DNA of 64,000 nt from Mesorhizobium sp. WSM3859 (GTDB lineage: Bacteria; Pseudomonadota; Alphaproteobacteria; Rhizobiales; Rhizobiaceae): the NCBI RefSeq assembly GCF_002295065.1, contig NZ_NSGG01000024.1, positions 1 to 64,000 on the forward strand, read 5' to 3'. Both the position numbers and the translations under genes were made by a program. This document shows, piece after piece, positions 45,469 to 55,704 of this stretch. The first letter of the stretch is position 1; every line of letters begins with the position of its first letter. The notes beneath the pieces were generated by a model. It had not been told where the DNA came from and made no database searches. It was given only the letters and a program-made list of their open reading frames with translations.

Positions 45469-46239
45469 GTGAGGTTGAAAGGCAAATCGGCGCTGATCAC
45501 CGGATCGGCGCGCGGTATCGGCAGGGCCTTCGCCGAAGCCTATGCGCGCGAAGGCGCGACGGTGGCGATTGCCGATATCGACCTCGACGCGGCGCAAGCG
45601 ACGGCGAAAGCGATCGGCTCCGCCGCCTACGCGTTGTGGCTCGACGTCACTGATCAGTCCTCGATCGACGCGGCGGTGAAGGCGGTCGAGGAGAAGACCG
45701 GCGGTCTCGACGTGCTGATCAACAATGCCGCGATCTTCGACCTGGCGCCGATCGTCGAGATAACCAGGGCGAGCTACGAAAAACTGTTCGCGGTCAATGT
45801 CGCCGGCACGTTGTTCATGCTGCAGGCCGCCGCCCGCTCGATGATCGCGCGTGGCAAGGGCGGCAGGATCATCAACATGGCGAGCCAGGCCGGCCGCCGT
45901 GGCGAGCCGCTGGTCGCGGTCTATTGCGCCACCAAGGCCGCCGTCATCTCGCTCACCCAATCGGCGGGGCTCAACCTCATCAAGCACCGCATCAATGTCA
46001 ACGGCATCGCGCCCGGCGTCGTCGACAGCGACATGTGGGACCAGGTCGATGCGCTGTTCGCCAAATATGAGAACCGGCCGAAGGGCGAGAAGAAGCGGCT
46101 GGTCGGCGAGGGCGTTCCCTATGGTCGCATGGGCAAGCCGGAGGACCTCGCTGGCATGGCGGTTTTCCTCGCCAGCGACGAGGCCGAATACGTTGTCGCC
46201 CAGACCTACAATGTCGATGGCGGGCAGTGGATGAGTTGA
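45469..46239 (+). CDS. smoS: sorbitol dehydrogenase (L-iditol 2-dehydrogenase), SDR family
   Basis: The protein has 256 residues from a GTG at 45469, 10 bases after smoK. The SDR cofactor motif TGSARGIG, NNAA, the active-site YCATK with upstream Ser in MASQAGRRG, and the end QTYNVDGGQWMS match SmoS/PolS of Rhodobacter closely. ADIDLD suggests NAD preference. It oxidises sorbitol to fructose (and galactitol to tagatose in homologues). It acts directly on what SmoEFGK imports. Confidence 0.93.
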   Translation: MRLKGKSALITGSARGIGRAFAEAYAREGATVAIADIDLDAAQATAKAIGSAAYALWLDVTDQSSIDAAVKAVEEKTGGLDVLINNAAIFDLAPIVEITRASYEKLFAVNVAGTLFMLQAAARSMIARGKGGRIINMASQAGRRGEPLVAVYCATKAAVISLTQSAGLNLIKHRINVNGIAPGVVDSDMWDQVDALFAKYENRPKGEKKRLVGEGVPYGRMGKPEDLAGMAVFLASDEAEYVVAQTYNVDGGQWMS

Positions 46240-46249
46240 ACGGTTGAGG

Positions 46250-46315
46250 GGGAAGGCGCTTCTCTCTTTCCTCCGGAGAAGACGCCACGGGGCAGGTGAG
46301 GGGCGGCACACTGGA
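46250..46315. repeat. palindromic repeat module, degenerate
   Basis: ctttcctccggagaag with caggtgaggggcggc resembles the outer module of the composite elements. It sits inside the smo operon, in the 155-base gap between smoS and mtlK. Confidence 0.45.
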
Positions 46316-46394
46316 ACACCAGGCGCCGTCCCTCACTCCCACTCCACAGGAGGCGGAACAGTCGGGCTGCGGATCGGCCAAAGGGTAAAATGAG

Positions 46395-47873
<1,479 letters not shown>

Positions 47874-47895
47874 CGCTCACTGGAAGCAGATCGCG

Positions 47896-48579
47896 ATGCG
47901 GCCGGAACTGGTCATCTTCGACTGTGACGGCGTGCTGGTCGACAGCGAGGCGCTTTCGGTCTCGGCACTGCTCGGCATGATCGAGCTCGCCGGCGGCACG
48001 GTGAGCGAGGACGCCGCCTACGAGCATTTCCTCGGCAAGAGCATGAAAAGCGTGCGCGAGATCCTCGGCCGCGATTTCGGGCTGGAGATCAGCGACCAGC
48101 ATCTGACCGCCATGCGCGTCGACCTGATGCGCAAATTCCGCGAGGAATTGAAGCCGATCCCGGGCATCAAGGAGGTGCTGCCGAAGCTCGGCCTGCCTTG
48201 CTGCGTCGCCTCGTCCGGCACGCTGGAACGCATCCGCTACGCGCTCGACGTCACCGGCCTGCTGCCGCTGCTGGAGCCGCATATCTTCAGCGCCACCATG
48301 GTCAAGCGCGGCAAGCCGGCGCCCGACCTTTTCCTCCATGCCGCTGCCTCCCTGCGGGCGCATCCGCGCAATTGCCTGGTCGTCGAGGACAGTCCAGCAG
48401 GTGTTGCCGCCGCGCGCGCGGCGGGCATGCGGGTCTTCGCCTTTACCGGCGGCTCGCATGCCGGAAATCCCGGCTTGAAAGCCCGGCTTGCGTCGACCGA
48501 GCCGGACTCTATATTCGCTGACATGCTGCAATTGCCCGATCTGATTGCAGGCCTGGGAGCGAGAGAAAAAGCATCTTGA
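47896..48579 (+). CDS. HAD-family hydrolase, phosphatase/phosphoglucomutase-like
   Basis: The protein has 227 residues. HAD motif I FDCDGVLVDSEALS, motif II CVASSGTLERIRYAL, motif III KRGKPAPDLFLHAA and motif IV VVEDSPAGVAAARAAGM are intact, with a helical cap. It belongs to the YniC/YfbT-like sugar-phosphatase group. The stop overlaps the TTG start of the FGGY kinase. It may clear dead-end sugar or polyol phosphates made in this operon. Confidence 0.88.
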   Translation: MRPELVIFDCDGVLVDSEALSVSALLGMIELAGGTVSEDAAYEHFLGKSMKSVREILGRDFGLEISDQHLTAMRVDLMRKFREELKPIPGIKEVLPKLGLPCCVASSGTLERIRYALDVTGLLPLLEPHIFSATMVKRGKPAPDLFLHAAASLRAHPRNCLVVEDSPAGVAAARAAGMRVFAFTGGSHAGNPGLKARLASTEPDSIFADMLQLPDLIAGLGAREKAS

Positions 48580-50162
48580 CGAAGAGTTTCGTTTGCGCGG
48601 TCGATGTCGGCACCGGGAGCGCTCGCGCGGGCATTCTCGACGCGCGCGGCAACCTGCTCGCCCGCGCCGATCATCCGATCGCCATGCATCAGCCCAAGCC
48701 CGATCATGCCGAGCATGATTCGGAGGACATCTGGTCGGCGGTCTGCAAATCCGTGCGGGCCGCGCTCCAGAAATCCGGCGTTGCAGCCGCGGATATCGCC
48801 GGCATCTCTTTCGACGCCACCTGCTCGCTGGTGGTCCGCGACAGGCAGGGCGGCCAGATCAGCGTCTCGGTCACCGGCGAGAAGCGCTGGGACACGATGG
48901 TCTGGCTCGATCACCGCGCCATCGCCGAGGCCGATGAATGCACGGCAAGCGGCCACGCCGTGCTCGATTACATAGGCGGCGTGATGTCGCCGGAAATGGA
49001 AACGCCGAAGCTGATGTGGCTAAAGCTTCATCTGCCGAAGACATGGAATGAAGCCGGCTATCTGTTCGACCTCGCCGATTTCCTGACCTGGAAGGCGTCC
49101 GGCTCGCTCGCCCGCTCGCAATGCACGCTGACGGCCAAATGGACCTATCTCGCGCATGGGGAAGAAAGCTGGCGGCGCGACTTCTTCGAGCTCGTCGGCC
49201 TCGGCGATCTTTTCGAGCATGGCAATCTGCCGGAAAAGGCGAGCCCAGTCGGCACCGATATCGGTCCGCTGACGGCGAAGGCCGCCGCCGAGCTCGGCCT
49301 GACTGAAAAATGCCGGGTAGGCGCCGGCGTCATCGATGCCTATGCCGGCGCGCTGGGTGTCCTAGGCGGCTTTGCCGGCGACGAGGACAACATCAGCCGG
49401 CACTTGGCGCTGATCGCCGGCACATCGTCCTGCGTCATGGCGATGTCACATGACCCGCAGCCTTTCGCCGGCGTCTGGGGTCCCTATTTCGGCGCGGCCC
49501 TACCGACGTTGTGGCTGTCGGAAGGCGGCCAGTCGGCCACCGGCGCGCTGCTCGACCACATCATCCGCTGGCATGGAGCCGGCGGCGAGCCGGACGCGGC
49601 CATGCACATGAAGATCGCGAGGCGCGTCGCCGAGCTGCGCGCCGAGGACGGCGACGCGCTGGCCGCAAGGCTGCATGTGCTGCCGGACTTCCACGGCAAT
49701 CGCTCGCCGCTCGCCGATCCGCATGCGGTCGGCGTCATCAGCGGGCTGACGCTCGACTCTTCCTTCGACAGCCTGTGCAAGCTCTATTGGCGCACCGCCG
49801 TCGGCATCGCGCTTGGCGTGCGCCATGTGCTGGAAGCATTGAACGAGAACGGCTATTTGATCGACACGCTGCACGTCACCGGCGGCCACACCAAGAATCC
49901 GCTTTTGATGGAGCTCTACGCAGACGCCACCGGCTGCACGGTGGTCGAGCCGCTGGCCGACGAGGCGGTGCTGCTCGGCACCGGCATGGTGGCAGCGACA
50001 GCCGCCGGGCTCTATCCCGACCTCAACGCGGCCTGCGTCGCCATGCAGCAGGGCGGCAGGACGCGCGCGCCCAACAAGGAAGCCGGCGCCCGCTTCGAGC
50101 GCGACTACCGCATCTTCCTCGAAATGCACCGCCAGCGGCAGATGCTCGATGCGATCAGCTAG
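48576..50162 (+). CDS. FGGY-family carbohydrate kinase (ribulokinase-like)
   Basis: The protein has 528 residues from a TTG at 48576 that overlaps the HAD stop. The N-domain begins VCAVDVGTGSARAGILDARG. DATCSLVV, MVWLDHRAIAEAD, GVIDAYAGALGVLGG, IAGTSSCVMAMS and the C-terminal TGGHTKNPLLMELYADATG are FGGY signatures of the D-ribulokinase/YDR109-like subgroup. It would phosphorylate a ketose such as ribulose or xylulose produced by the dehydrogenases of both adjoining operons. Confidence 0.9.
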   Translation: MTKSFVCAVDVGTGSARAGILDARGNLLARADHPIAMHQPKPDHAEHDSEDIWSAVCKSVRAALQKSGVAAADIAGISFDATCSLVVRDRQGGQISVSVTGEKRWDTMVWLDHRAIAEADECTASGHAVLDYIGGVMSPEMETPKLMWLKLHLPKTWNEAGYLFDLADFLTWKASGSLARSQCTLTAKWTYLAHGEESWRRDFFELVGLGDLFEHGNLPEKASPVGTDIGPLTAKAAAELGLTEKCRVGAGVIDAYAGALGVLGGFAGDEDNISRHLALIAGTSSCVMAMSHDPQPFAGVWGPYFGAALPTLWLSEGGQSATGALLDHIIRWHGAGGEPDAAMHMKIARRVAELRAEDGDALAARLHVLPDFHGNRSPLADPHAVGVISGLTLDSSFDSLCKLYWRTAVGIALGVRHVLEALNENGYLIDTLHVTGGHTKNPLLMELYADATGCTVVEPLADEAVLLGTGMVAATAAGLYPDLNAACVAMQQGGRTRAPNKEAGARFERDYRIFLEMHRQRQMLDAIS

Positions 50163-50179
50163 CTTCTATCTCTTGTTTC

Positions 50180-50250
50180 ACGCAATTCCGGACGGAAAGT
50201 TACGGCCAAGTGGCCGAACCTAACCGTGTCACACTTTTCCTGGAATTGCT
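50180..50250. repeat. dispersed acgcaattcc...ggaattgct repeat, copy 3, with internal insert
   Basis: The arms acgcaattcc and ggaattgct and the inner ggacggaaa and tcacacttttcct match copy 1. The centre is extended by ttacggccaagtggccgaac, itself a small palindrome (cggccaagtggccg). It lies between the convergent polyol operons and could end both. Confidence 0.75.
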
Positions 50251-51336
50251 CTACTGCTGGCGCAGCGACTTGCCGGTCTCGGCGTCGAACAGATGGATGC
50301 TTTCCTCGTCGAAGCCATAGCGCACGGGCGCTCGCAACTCCGGGCATTCGCGGGCCGGCACCAGCGCGCTGATCTCCTTGCCGCCGGAGCCGAACGTCAC
50401 CAGCGCGTCATTGCCGTGGAATTCGATGAGGTCGGCGGTGCCTTGCAGGATGTTGCCTGCGCCTCCGTTCGCCGTCTTGAGATCCGGGGGCCGGATGCCG
50501 AGCACCACCCGATCGCCGTGCTGCAGATGGAAGCCTCCGCCTTCGAGCGATAGCACCGTCCCCGCGCCGGTCAGCGTCCAGCCATCGCCGTTGCGGCCGA
50601 CCATCGCCTCGATGAAATTCATGTTCGGCGTGCCGATGAAGCCGGCTACGAACTGGTTGCCGGGACGCCGATAGATCTCCGCCGGCGAGCCGATCTGCTC
50701 GATCACGCCGTCCTTCAATAGCACGATGCGGTCGGCCAGCGTCATCGCTTCGAGCTGGTCGTGCGTGACATAGACGGTGGTGGTCTTCAGCGACTGGTGC
50801 AGCCTGGCTATCTCGACCCGCATATGGTTGCGCAGCTTGGCGTCGAGATTGGAGAGCGGCTCGTCGAAGAGGAAAACTTTCGGCGTCTTGATCATGGCGC
50901 GCGCGATCGCCACGCGCTGTTGCTGGCCGCCGGAAAGCTCTGTCGGCTTGCGGCCGAGATAGGGTTCCAGCCCGAGCGTCCTGGAGACAGCCTCGACCCG
51001 CTTCTTGATCTCGGCCGCCGGCACTTTCTGCCGCTTCAGTCCGAAGGCGATGTTGTCGAAGATCGTCATATGCGGATAGAGCGCATAATTCTGGAACACC
51101 ATGGCGATGCCGCGGTCGCCTGGCTCGAGATCGTTCACCACCTTGCCGCCGATCGATACCTCGCCGCCGCTGATGTCCTCCAGCCCCGCCAGCATCCTGA
51201 GCAGCGTGGACTTGCCGCAGCCGGAGGGCCCCAGGAACACGACGAATTCATGCTCCTCGATCGCGAGATTGAGGTCGCGGATGACGGTCGTGGCGCCATA
51301 GGCCTTGTCGACATGGGAGCAAACGATCGCGGACAT
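50251..51336 (-). CDS. ABC transporter ATP-binding protein (MalK/UgpC type)
   Basis: The protein has 361 residues. Walker A GPSGCGKST, Q-loop VFQNYALYPHMT, signature LSGGQQQRVAIARAM, Walker B FLFDEPLSNLDAKLR and a C-terminal TOBE domain (LGIRPPDLK) are present. It is the last gene of the minus-strand importer operon headed by the binding protein at 55464, and begins 3 bases after the dehydrogenase stop. It is one of two polyol/sugar ATPases in the window. Confidence 0.9.
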   Translation of the reverse strand: MSAIVCSHVDKAYGATTVIRDLNLAIEEHEFVVFLGPSGCGKSTLLRMLAGLEDISGGEVSIGGKVVNDLEPGDRGIAMVFQNYALYPHMTIFDNIAFGLKRQKVPAAEIKKRVEAVSRTLGLEPYLGRKPTELSGGQQQRVAIARAMIKTPKVFLFDEPLSNLDAKLRNHMRVEIARLHQSLKTTTVYVTHDQLEAMTLADRIVLLKDGVIEQIGSPAEIYRRPGNQFVAGFIGTPNMNFIEAMVGRNGDGWTLTGAGTVLSLEGGGFHLQHGDRVVLGIRPPDLKTANGGAGNILQGTADLIEFHGNDALVTFGSGGKEISALVPARECPELRAPVRYGFDEESIHLFDAETGKSLRQQ

Positions 51337-51339
51337 GCC

Positions 51340-52386
51340 TTATCCCTTCTCGCCGGTGAGCAGGATCTGCAGCTTGACGTCCTGCGGCCTCCCCTGCGCA
51401 GCGCGCTCGAACGCCTTGATGCTTTCGGAGAAATCATAGGTGCCGGTGATCAGCGGCTTGAGGTCGACCTTGCCGGAGGCGATCAGCTGCAAAGCGCGGT
51501 CGAAGATGTTGGCATAGCGGAACACCGTCTCGATGCGCACTTCCTTGGAGATCGCCGCTGGCACGTTGAGCTCGACCGTCTCCACCGGCAGCCCGACCAG
51601 CACCACCGCGCCGCCCGGCCGCACGATGTCGAACAGATCGGCGAAGGCCTTCGGGCTGCCGCTCGCCTCGAACACGATATCGGCGCCCCAATTGTCGGTC
51701 GCGGCCGCAACGGCGTCGACCAGCGACTGTTCGCCGACATTGACTGGCACGATGCCCGCATACTGGCCGGCGATCTCCAGCTTCGGTGCGGAGAAGTCCG
51801 AGATCAGCACTTTGGAGCAGCCGCCCGCCAGTGCGGCGAGCGCGATCATGATGCCGATCGGGCCGCAGCCGACGACGACGGCAACGTCGCCCGGCACGAT
51901 ACGAGCGCGCGCCGCCGCCTGCATGCCGATGGCGAAGGGCTCGACCATCGCGCCCTCGGCGAAGGAGACATTGTCCGGCAGCTTGTAGGTGAAGGCCGCC
52001 GGATGGACGGCTTGAGGAGCGAGCACCCCATGCACCGGCGGCGTTGCCCAGAAGCGGACGTCCGGGTCGACATTGTAGATGCCGAGCTTCGTCGCGCGCG
52101 ACGCAAGGTTCGGCACGCCGGGTTCCATGCAGACGCGGTCGCCGACCTTCAGGCTCGTGACATTGGCGCCGGTCTCGACGATCGTTCCCGAGGCCTCATG
52201 GCCGAGCACCATCGGCTGGCGCACGATGTAGCTGCCGATGGCGCCATGCGTGTAGTAATGCACGTCGCTGCCGCAGACGCCGACCGTGTGGATGGCGATC
52301 CTGACATCGTCCGGCCCGACATCGAGCGGCAACGCGATCTCGCGCAGCGACAGTTCGCCTTTTTTCTCAAGCACCAGTGCCCGCAT
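51340..52386 (-). CDS. zinc-dependent polyol dehydrogenase (xylitol dehydrogenase-like, MDR family)
   Basis: The protein has 348 residues. Catalytic zinc site: Cys in VCGSDVHYYTHG, the GHE of LGHEASG, and the MVEPFAIGM glutamate. The cofactor motif is VVVGCGPIG. The structural-zinc lobe lacks all four cysteines (EPGVPNLASRATKLGIYNVDPDVRFWATPP), as in rhizobial xylitol/sorbitol dehydrogenases (from memory). It oxidises a polyol to a ketose with NAD. It lies inside the importer operon, so it probably acts on the imported compound. Confidence 0.88.
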   Translation of the reverse strand: MRALVLEKKGELSLREIALPLDVGPDDVRIAIHTVGVCGSDVHYYTHGAIGSYIVRQPMVLGHEASGTIVETGANVTSLKVGDRVCMEPGVPNLASRATKLGIYNVDPDVRFWATPPVHGVLAPQAVHPAAFTYKLPDNVSFAEGAMVEPFAIGMQAAARARIVPGDVAVVVGCGPIGIMIALAALAGGCSKVLISDFSAPKLEIAGQYAGIVPVNVGEQSLVDAVAAATDNWGADIVFEASGSPKAFADLFDIVRPGGAVVLVGLPVETVELNVPAAISKEVRIETVFRYANIFDRALQLIASGKVDLKPLITGTYDFSESIKAFERAAQGRPQDVKLQILLTGEKG

Positions 52387-52400
52387 CGGGTATCCTCACT

Positions 52401-53222
52401 TCAACTTTTCTTTTGCCGGAAAACGGAATTCAGGAAGCCGCTCAAAACACCGAGGAAGAGCAGCGGGGGCAGCGACAGGAGCACCACCGAGGCGTTGAGT
52501 ATGCCCCAGGGCACGTTCATGCCTTGCTGCGAGAGCTCGGAAGCCACGATCGGCAGCGTCTTGGCATTGGAGCTCGACAGCATCAGCGCGATGAGGAACT
52601 CGTTCCAGACCAAGACGAAGCTGAAGGCGATGGCGCCGATCAGCGAGCGCGCCGCCACGGGAAGCGCGATCCGCCAGAACACCGAATAGGCGCCGTAGCC
52701 GTCGACGAAGGCCGCCTCCTCGATCTCCTTCGGCACGCCCTGGAAGGCGGGAATGGCAAGCCACATGATGACGGAAATGGTGAGCAGCGAATAGGTGACG
52801 ATCAGCGCCGGCAAAGTGTCGTAGAGGCCGATCTGCAGCCAGATCACCATCAGCGGGATGGCGACCGCCACCGGCGGCAGGAAACGCAACGAAAGTACGA
52901 AGAACTGGATGTCGCCGGCGAAGCGGTTGGGATAGCGCGCCACCGCATAGGCCGCCGGCAGGCCGAGCACGATGCCGATCAGCACCGCCGCGCCGCAGGC
53001 GACCGCGGAGTTGTAGAGTCCCGTCAGCACGCTGTCGCGACCGAGGATATAGCTGATGTTGGCGAGCGTCGGCGTGAAGACCACCTTCGGCACGCGCGTG
53101 ATGATGTCGACATTGTTCTTGAGCGCGTTGAGCGCCGTCCAGGCCAACGGGAACACGGCGAGGAACCCGGCCAGCGCCAGGACGGCCTTGGCGATCAGGC
53201 GGCTCGGTCTTATCGGCTTCAT
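52401..53222 (-). CDS. sugar/polyol ABC transporter permease (MalG type)
   Basis: The protein has 273 residues from the ATG at 53222, which overlaps the stop of the preceding permease gene (ATGA). Six membrane spans and the coupling loop EEAAFVDGYGAYSVFWRIALPVAARS are visible. It pairs with the permease encoded at 53219-54085. A much longer open frame in the same phase is only readthrough of that gene's antisense-free codons. Confidence 0.9.
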   Translation of the reverse strand: MKPIRPSRLIAKAVLALAGFLAVFPLAWTALNALKNNVDIITRVPKVVFTPTLANISYILGRDSVLTGLYNSAVACGAAVLIGIVLGLPAAYAVARYPNRFAGDIQFFVLSLRFLPPVAVAIPLMVIWLQIGLYDTLPALIVTYSLLTISVIMWLAIPAFQGVPKEIEEAAFVDGYGAYSVFWRIALPVAARSLIGAIAFSFVLVWNEFLIALMLSSSNAKTLPIVASELSQQGMNVPWGILNASVVLLSLPPLLFLGVLSGFLNSVFRQKKS

Positions 53223-54085
53223 GCTTGCACCCGCTTCCACAGCATGGTGAAAGTGATGACGGTCGCGATCATCATCAGCACCGCCATGGCCGAAGCGTAC
53301 GAGACCTTGCCGGACTCGATGAAGCCCTGCGAGAAGGCATACATGTCGAGCGTCTCTGTCACGACGCCCGGCCCGCCGCGCGTCATCACATAGATCAGGT
53401 CGAAGGAGCGCAGCGACTCGATCATCTTGACGAACATCAGGCTGACCAGCGGCGCTTTCAGCATCGGCAAGGTCACATAGGCATGGATCTGCCAGCGTTT
53501 GGCGTGGTCGAGCCTGGCCGCTTCGATCGGCTGCGGCGGCAGGGTTTCGAGCAGCTTCAGCACGATGACGGCGAAGAACAGTCCCCATTGCCAGACGTCC
53601 ACCGAAGCGACGGCGAAGAGCGCGGTGCCGGGCTTGGACAGCGGATCGAAGATCAGCCCGCCGGTGACGAGCCGATAGGGGTAGGTCGCGATGCCGTAGA
53701 GCGGGTGATAGGCGAACTTCCAGACGAAGGCGGCCGAGACGCGCGGCAAAAGCACTGGGATGATGAACAAAAGGCAATAGAAATTGCGCAGACGCGGCGA
53801 GGCGACCTCGAACATCAGCACGCCGAGCCCGATCGCCACCACCATCGTCGCCACGACCGTGACGATCTCCCATTTCACCGAAACCCAGACGGCATTGAGG
53901 AAACGGCGATCGGTAAAGAGGTCGGCGAAGTTCGAGAACCAGACCCAGGAATAGCCCGGCGCGCTGAGTTCGCGGTTCTGCAGCGCGATCACGATGGCGT
54001 AGAGCGTCGGCACCATCGACAGCACCAGAAGGATGGCGAGGGTGGGAACCAGAAATGTGACCGGCAGGGAAGAGCGTCGCCGCAT
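53219..54085 (-). CDS. sugar/polyol ABC transporter permease (MalF type)
   Basis: The protein has 288 residues from the ATG at 54085, preceded by GAGGAGAGG. It begins MRRRSSLPVTFLVPTLAILLVL. Six membrane spans are seen; the coupling loop is IEAARLDHAKRWQIHAYVTLPMLKAP, where the usual Gly after Asp is His. The gap to the binding-protein gene upstream holds the double hairpin at 54128-54182. Confidence 0.9.
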   Translation of the reverse strand: MRRRSSLPVTFLVPTLAILLVLSMVPTLYAIVIALQNRELSAPGYSWVWFSNFADLFTDRRFLNAVWVSVKWEIVTVVATMVVAIGLGVLMFEVASPRLRNFYCLLFIIPVLLPRVSAAFVWKFAYHPLYGIATYPYRLVTGGLIFDPLSKPGTALFAVASVDVWQWGLFFAVIVLKLLETLPPQPIEAARLDHAKRWQIHAYVTLPMLKAPLVSLMFVKMIESLRSFDLIYVMTRGGPGVVTETLDMYAFSQGFIESGKVSYASAMAVLMMIATVITFTMLWKRVQA

Positions 54086-54127
54086 TGCCTCTCCTCGGGT
54101 TTGTCGCGGTGCCGTGGATCGAGGGTG

Positions 54128-54182
54128 ACCCGCGGCGCGCATGCCGGCATTCCTTCGAATGCTGTGAACGCGCGCCGCGGGT
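54128..54182 (-). promoter_or_regulatory. two-level hairpin between binding-protein and permease genes
   Basis: The outer 13-bp perfect stem acccgcggcgcgc / gcgcgccgcgggt (54128-54140, 54170-54182) encloses an inner 6-bp stem gcattc/gaatgc (54147-54152, 54157-54162). It starts 7 bases behind the binding-protein stop and has no T-run. Message stabilisation or partial termination is likely. Confidence 0.72.
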
Positions 54183-54189
54183 GGGAGGA

Positions 54190-55464
54190 TTACTTCTTCT
54201 TCGCCAGCTCGTTGGCACAGGCCTCGAGCTCGCTGAGGCCGCCCTTGATGTCGGTGCGCGTGCCGGTGACCAGTTCCTCCAGGATGATGCCCCAGCGGTC
54301 GCCGAGATCGGGCCAGCGTGGATCCTGCCAGAAGTTCACCGCCGTCACCTTGCCGGTATCGGCCAGCGCCTTGCCGAGATCGGCGCCATAGATGTCGGCG
54401 AATTCCTTGCTGGAGAGCACGCTGGTGCGGTTCAGCTCGCCGAACTGATGCGCGTCGAGCCGGCGCTTCTCGTTGTCTTTGGACGTCGCCCAGGCGATGA
54501 ACAGGCCGGCGCATTTCTTCGCCGCGTCGTCCGCATTGGCCTTGGTGCCGATGGCAAGCCCATGGCCGTAGCCGCCGCCCGGCAGCGGCGAGGGCGGCGG
54601 CAGGAAGCCGACCTTGCCGACCACCTGCGAGGTCTTCGGGTCGACCGCCATACCCGACAGCGGCGTCGATTCGACGAGGATGGCGACCTGGCCGGAGAGG
54701 AAGGCGCCAGTCGATTCATCCCAGCTGCCGGTCTGGGTGCCGGGCGCCGAGTCCTTGAACAGTTTCAGATAGGTCTCCGTCGCCTTCACGGCGGCGTCCG
54801 AATTAAAAGCCGGCTTGTCGCCGTCGAACCACTTGCCGCCATAGGCCTTGAAGAACGGCATCCAGCGCCAGACATTGGCGCCCGAGCCGCGCGCGCCGCG
54901 CAGCGCGATGCCGTATATGCCCTTGTCGGCATTGGTCAGCTTCGGCACGTCGGCGATCAGCTCATCCAGCGTCTTCGGCGGCTGGATGCCGGCGGCTTCC
55001 AGTACGTCCTTGCGGTAGACCATCAGGTCGCCGCCGCCGGTCAGCGGCGCAAACCACACCTTGCCGTCATAGGTGGCGACCTTCTGGCGGCCCGGATCGA
55101 AATCGGCGAAGTCGTACTCAGCCGGATAATAATCGGTCAGCGGCGCGATCCAGCCCGAGGACGCGAACAGCGCCACATTGGCCTCGTCGACATAGTAGAC
55201 GTTGTAATTGCCGACGGTCGAGGCGTCGGCGCGCGACTTGGCGCGGCGGTCGTTCTCGTTGAGGTAATCGATCTGGAACGAGGCGCCGGAGAGTTTTTTG
55301 AACTCGTCCTTGGAGTCCTCCAGAAGTGTCAGGCCGTCGCGCGGCTGTGCCAGCACCTTGACCGGCGCCGAGCAGACCGGCGCCTGGGCAAGTGCTACGG
55401 TTGATACGGAAGCGGTAAGCACGAACGCTGCGCCGAGGCTGGCAGCGAGCCGATATGATTTCAT
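54190..55464 (-). CDS. sugar/polyol ABC transporter substrate-binding protein
   Basis: The protein has 424 residues from the ATG at 55464, chosen for GGAGGAGAAA directly ahead. The signal peptide ends ALA-QA. A family-1 extracellular binding-protein fold is indicated by VKVLAQPRDGLTLLEDSKDEFKKLSGASFQIDYLNENDRRAK, FAPLTGGGDLMVYRKDVLEAAGIQPPKTLDEL and GSGANVWRWMPFFKAYGGKWFD. It is the first gene of the minus-strand importer operon. The ligand is probably a polyol, judging from the dehydrogenase in the operon. Confidence 0.88.
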   Translation of the reverse strand: MKSYRLAASLGAAFVLTASVSTVALAQAPVCSAPVKVLAQPRDGLTLLEDSKDEFKKLSGASFQIDYLNENDRRAKSRADASTVGNYNVYYVDEANVALFASSGWIAPLTDYYPAEYDFADFDPGRQKVATYDGKVWFAPLTGGGDLMVYRKDVLEAAGIQPPKTLDELIADVPKLTNADKGIYGIALRGARGSGANVWRWMPFFKAYGGKWFDGDKPAFNSDAAVKATETYLKLFKDSAPGTQTGSWDESTGAFLSGQVAILVESTPLSGMAVDPKTSQVVGKVGFLPPPSPLPGGGYGHGLAIGTKANADDAAKKCAGLFIAWATSKDNEKRRLDAHQFGELNRTSVLSSKEFADIYGADLGKALADTGKVTAVNFWQDPRWPDLGDRWGIILEELVTGTRTDIKGGLSELEACANELAKKK

Positions 55465-55610
55465 TGATTTTTCTCCTCCAGGAACACTCGTGGCAGCGGA
55501 GGTCATCTAACTAAGCGACCCTCACCGTCGCCCGTCTGACCTGCCACCCGTCCCCAAAATGAGCAGTTGGAGAAGGCGAGACTAGAAGCCCCCTTGCGGC
55601 AGACCTGTAC

Positions 55611-55635
55611 TTTTATGCATTGTGCGGTGCAAAAA
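55611..55635. promoter_or_regulatory. imperfect palindrome upstream of the second importer operon
   Basis: ttttatgca and tgcaaaaa flank 8 bases. The site lies in the 240-base gap between the AraC gene and the binding-protein gene, where the operon promoter must be. It is a possible regulator site; nothing else supports it. Confidence 0.35.
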
Positions 55636-55704
55636 ACGTAGCCGTCCGAACCTACCCGTCACACGAGTATCAGTGGCTCTTGTGAATCTCGTTTTCGGTC
55701 TTGA

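Noticed and set aside
50761..52689. Plus-strand open frame of 642 codons opposite the second importer operon
   Set aside because: It spans three genes on the other strand, with no motif and no start signal.
52401..54218. A 605-codon minus-strand protein fusing two permeases
   Set aside because: Only the part from 53222 onward encodes permease sequence; the upstream part is the neighbouring permease gene read in the wrong frame.
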